A stretch of DNA of 64,000 nucleotides from Sclerodactyla briareus (Eukaryota > Echinodermata > Holothuroidea > Dendrochirotida > Sclerodactylidae), in the NCBI GenBank assembly GCA_026419785.1, contig JAODTK010005668.1, positions 124,001-188,000 of the forward strand. The letters are read 5' to 3'. How positions within the stretch are numbered: position 1 is the stretch's first letter; each line of letters opens with the position of its first letter. The translations under genes were made by a program, and so were the position numbers. Under the pieces are notes generated by a model. That model worked only from the letters and a program-made list of their open reading frames with translations, did not search any database and was not told where the DNA came from. Shown here piece by piece: positions 59,594 to 64,000 of this stretch.

Positions 59594-64000
<4,407 letters not shown>

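Overview
The window looks like a gene-poor, repeat-rich stretch of an animal nuclear genome, most plausibly a marine invertebrate (perhaps a deuterostome). The grounds are intron-split exons of two animal gene families (a cholinesterase-type carboxylesterase and a receptor-regulated Smad), tRNA-derived SINEs, L2/CR1-type LINE remnants, hAT-type non-autonomous DNA transposons, and many AT-rich dispersed repeats interrupted by long G or C runs. The species cannot be named from the sequence alone. No bacterial genes, CRISPR arrays or rRNA were seen, and no free-standing tRNA gene was identified.

Layout. 1-2253: AT-rich flank ending in two copies of a dispersed repeat. 2254-2832 (+): a cholinesterase C-terminal exon with good splice sites and the catalytic His, but broken by one stop and four single-base indels. 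3640-6427: a MITE, then a terminal-inverted-repeat element enclosing an array of about 215-bp units. 6.4-17.9 kb: unassigned sequence with several dispersed repeat families, an RFX-type X-box pair and the 3' end of a LINE. 18.0-19.5 kb and 30.6-32.5 kb: two copies, in opposite orientation, of a hAT-like foldback element with ends built of GGACTCGAGTCC-like subrepeats. The second copy splits a LINE reverse transcriptase. 21.5-22.6 kb: arrays of the palindrome CCAGTTGAACTGG. 28.9-29.7 kb: a minisatellite of about 34 bp. 35.28-42.23 kb: a direct tandem duplication of a unit of about 3.45 kb whose copies differ mainly by small indels. 43.3-44.7 kb: arrays of the palindrome TTTCCTGCAGGAAA. 46.17-46.57 kb: a hAT MITE with a perfect 8-bp target duplication. 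50.9-51.2 kb: a possible SINE. 56.8-58.3 kb: a 33-bp minisatellite. 59.34-59.59 kb: a short MITE. 61.0-63.5 kb (-): two exons of an R-Smad MH2 domain with a SINE in the intron between them.

How it fits together. Only two loci are recognisable genes, and both are partial here. The Smad would be a nuclear/cytoplasmic signal transducer of the TGF-beta/BMP pathway. The cholinesterase would be a secreted or membrane-anchored hydrolase. They show no functional link beyond lying in one region. Both carry single-base indels, mostly in short homopolymers, inside otherwise conserved exons, and the 3.45-kb duplication is indel-dominated. Residual long-read assembly error is therefore a likely common cause, and pseudogene calls should wait for read support.
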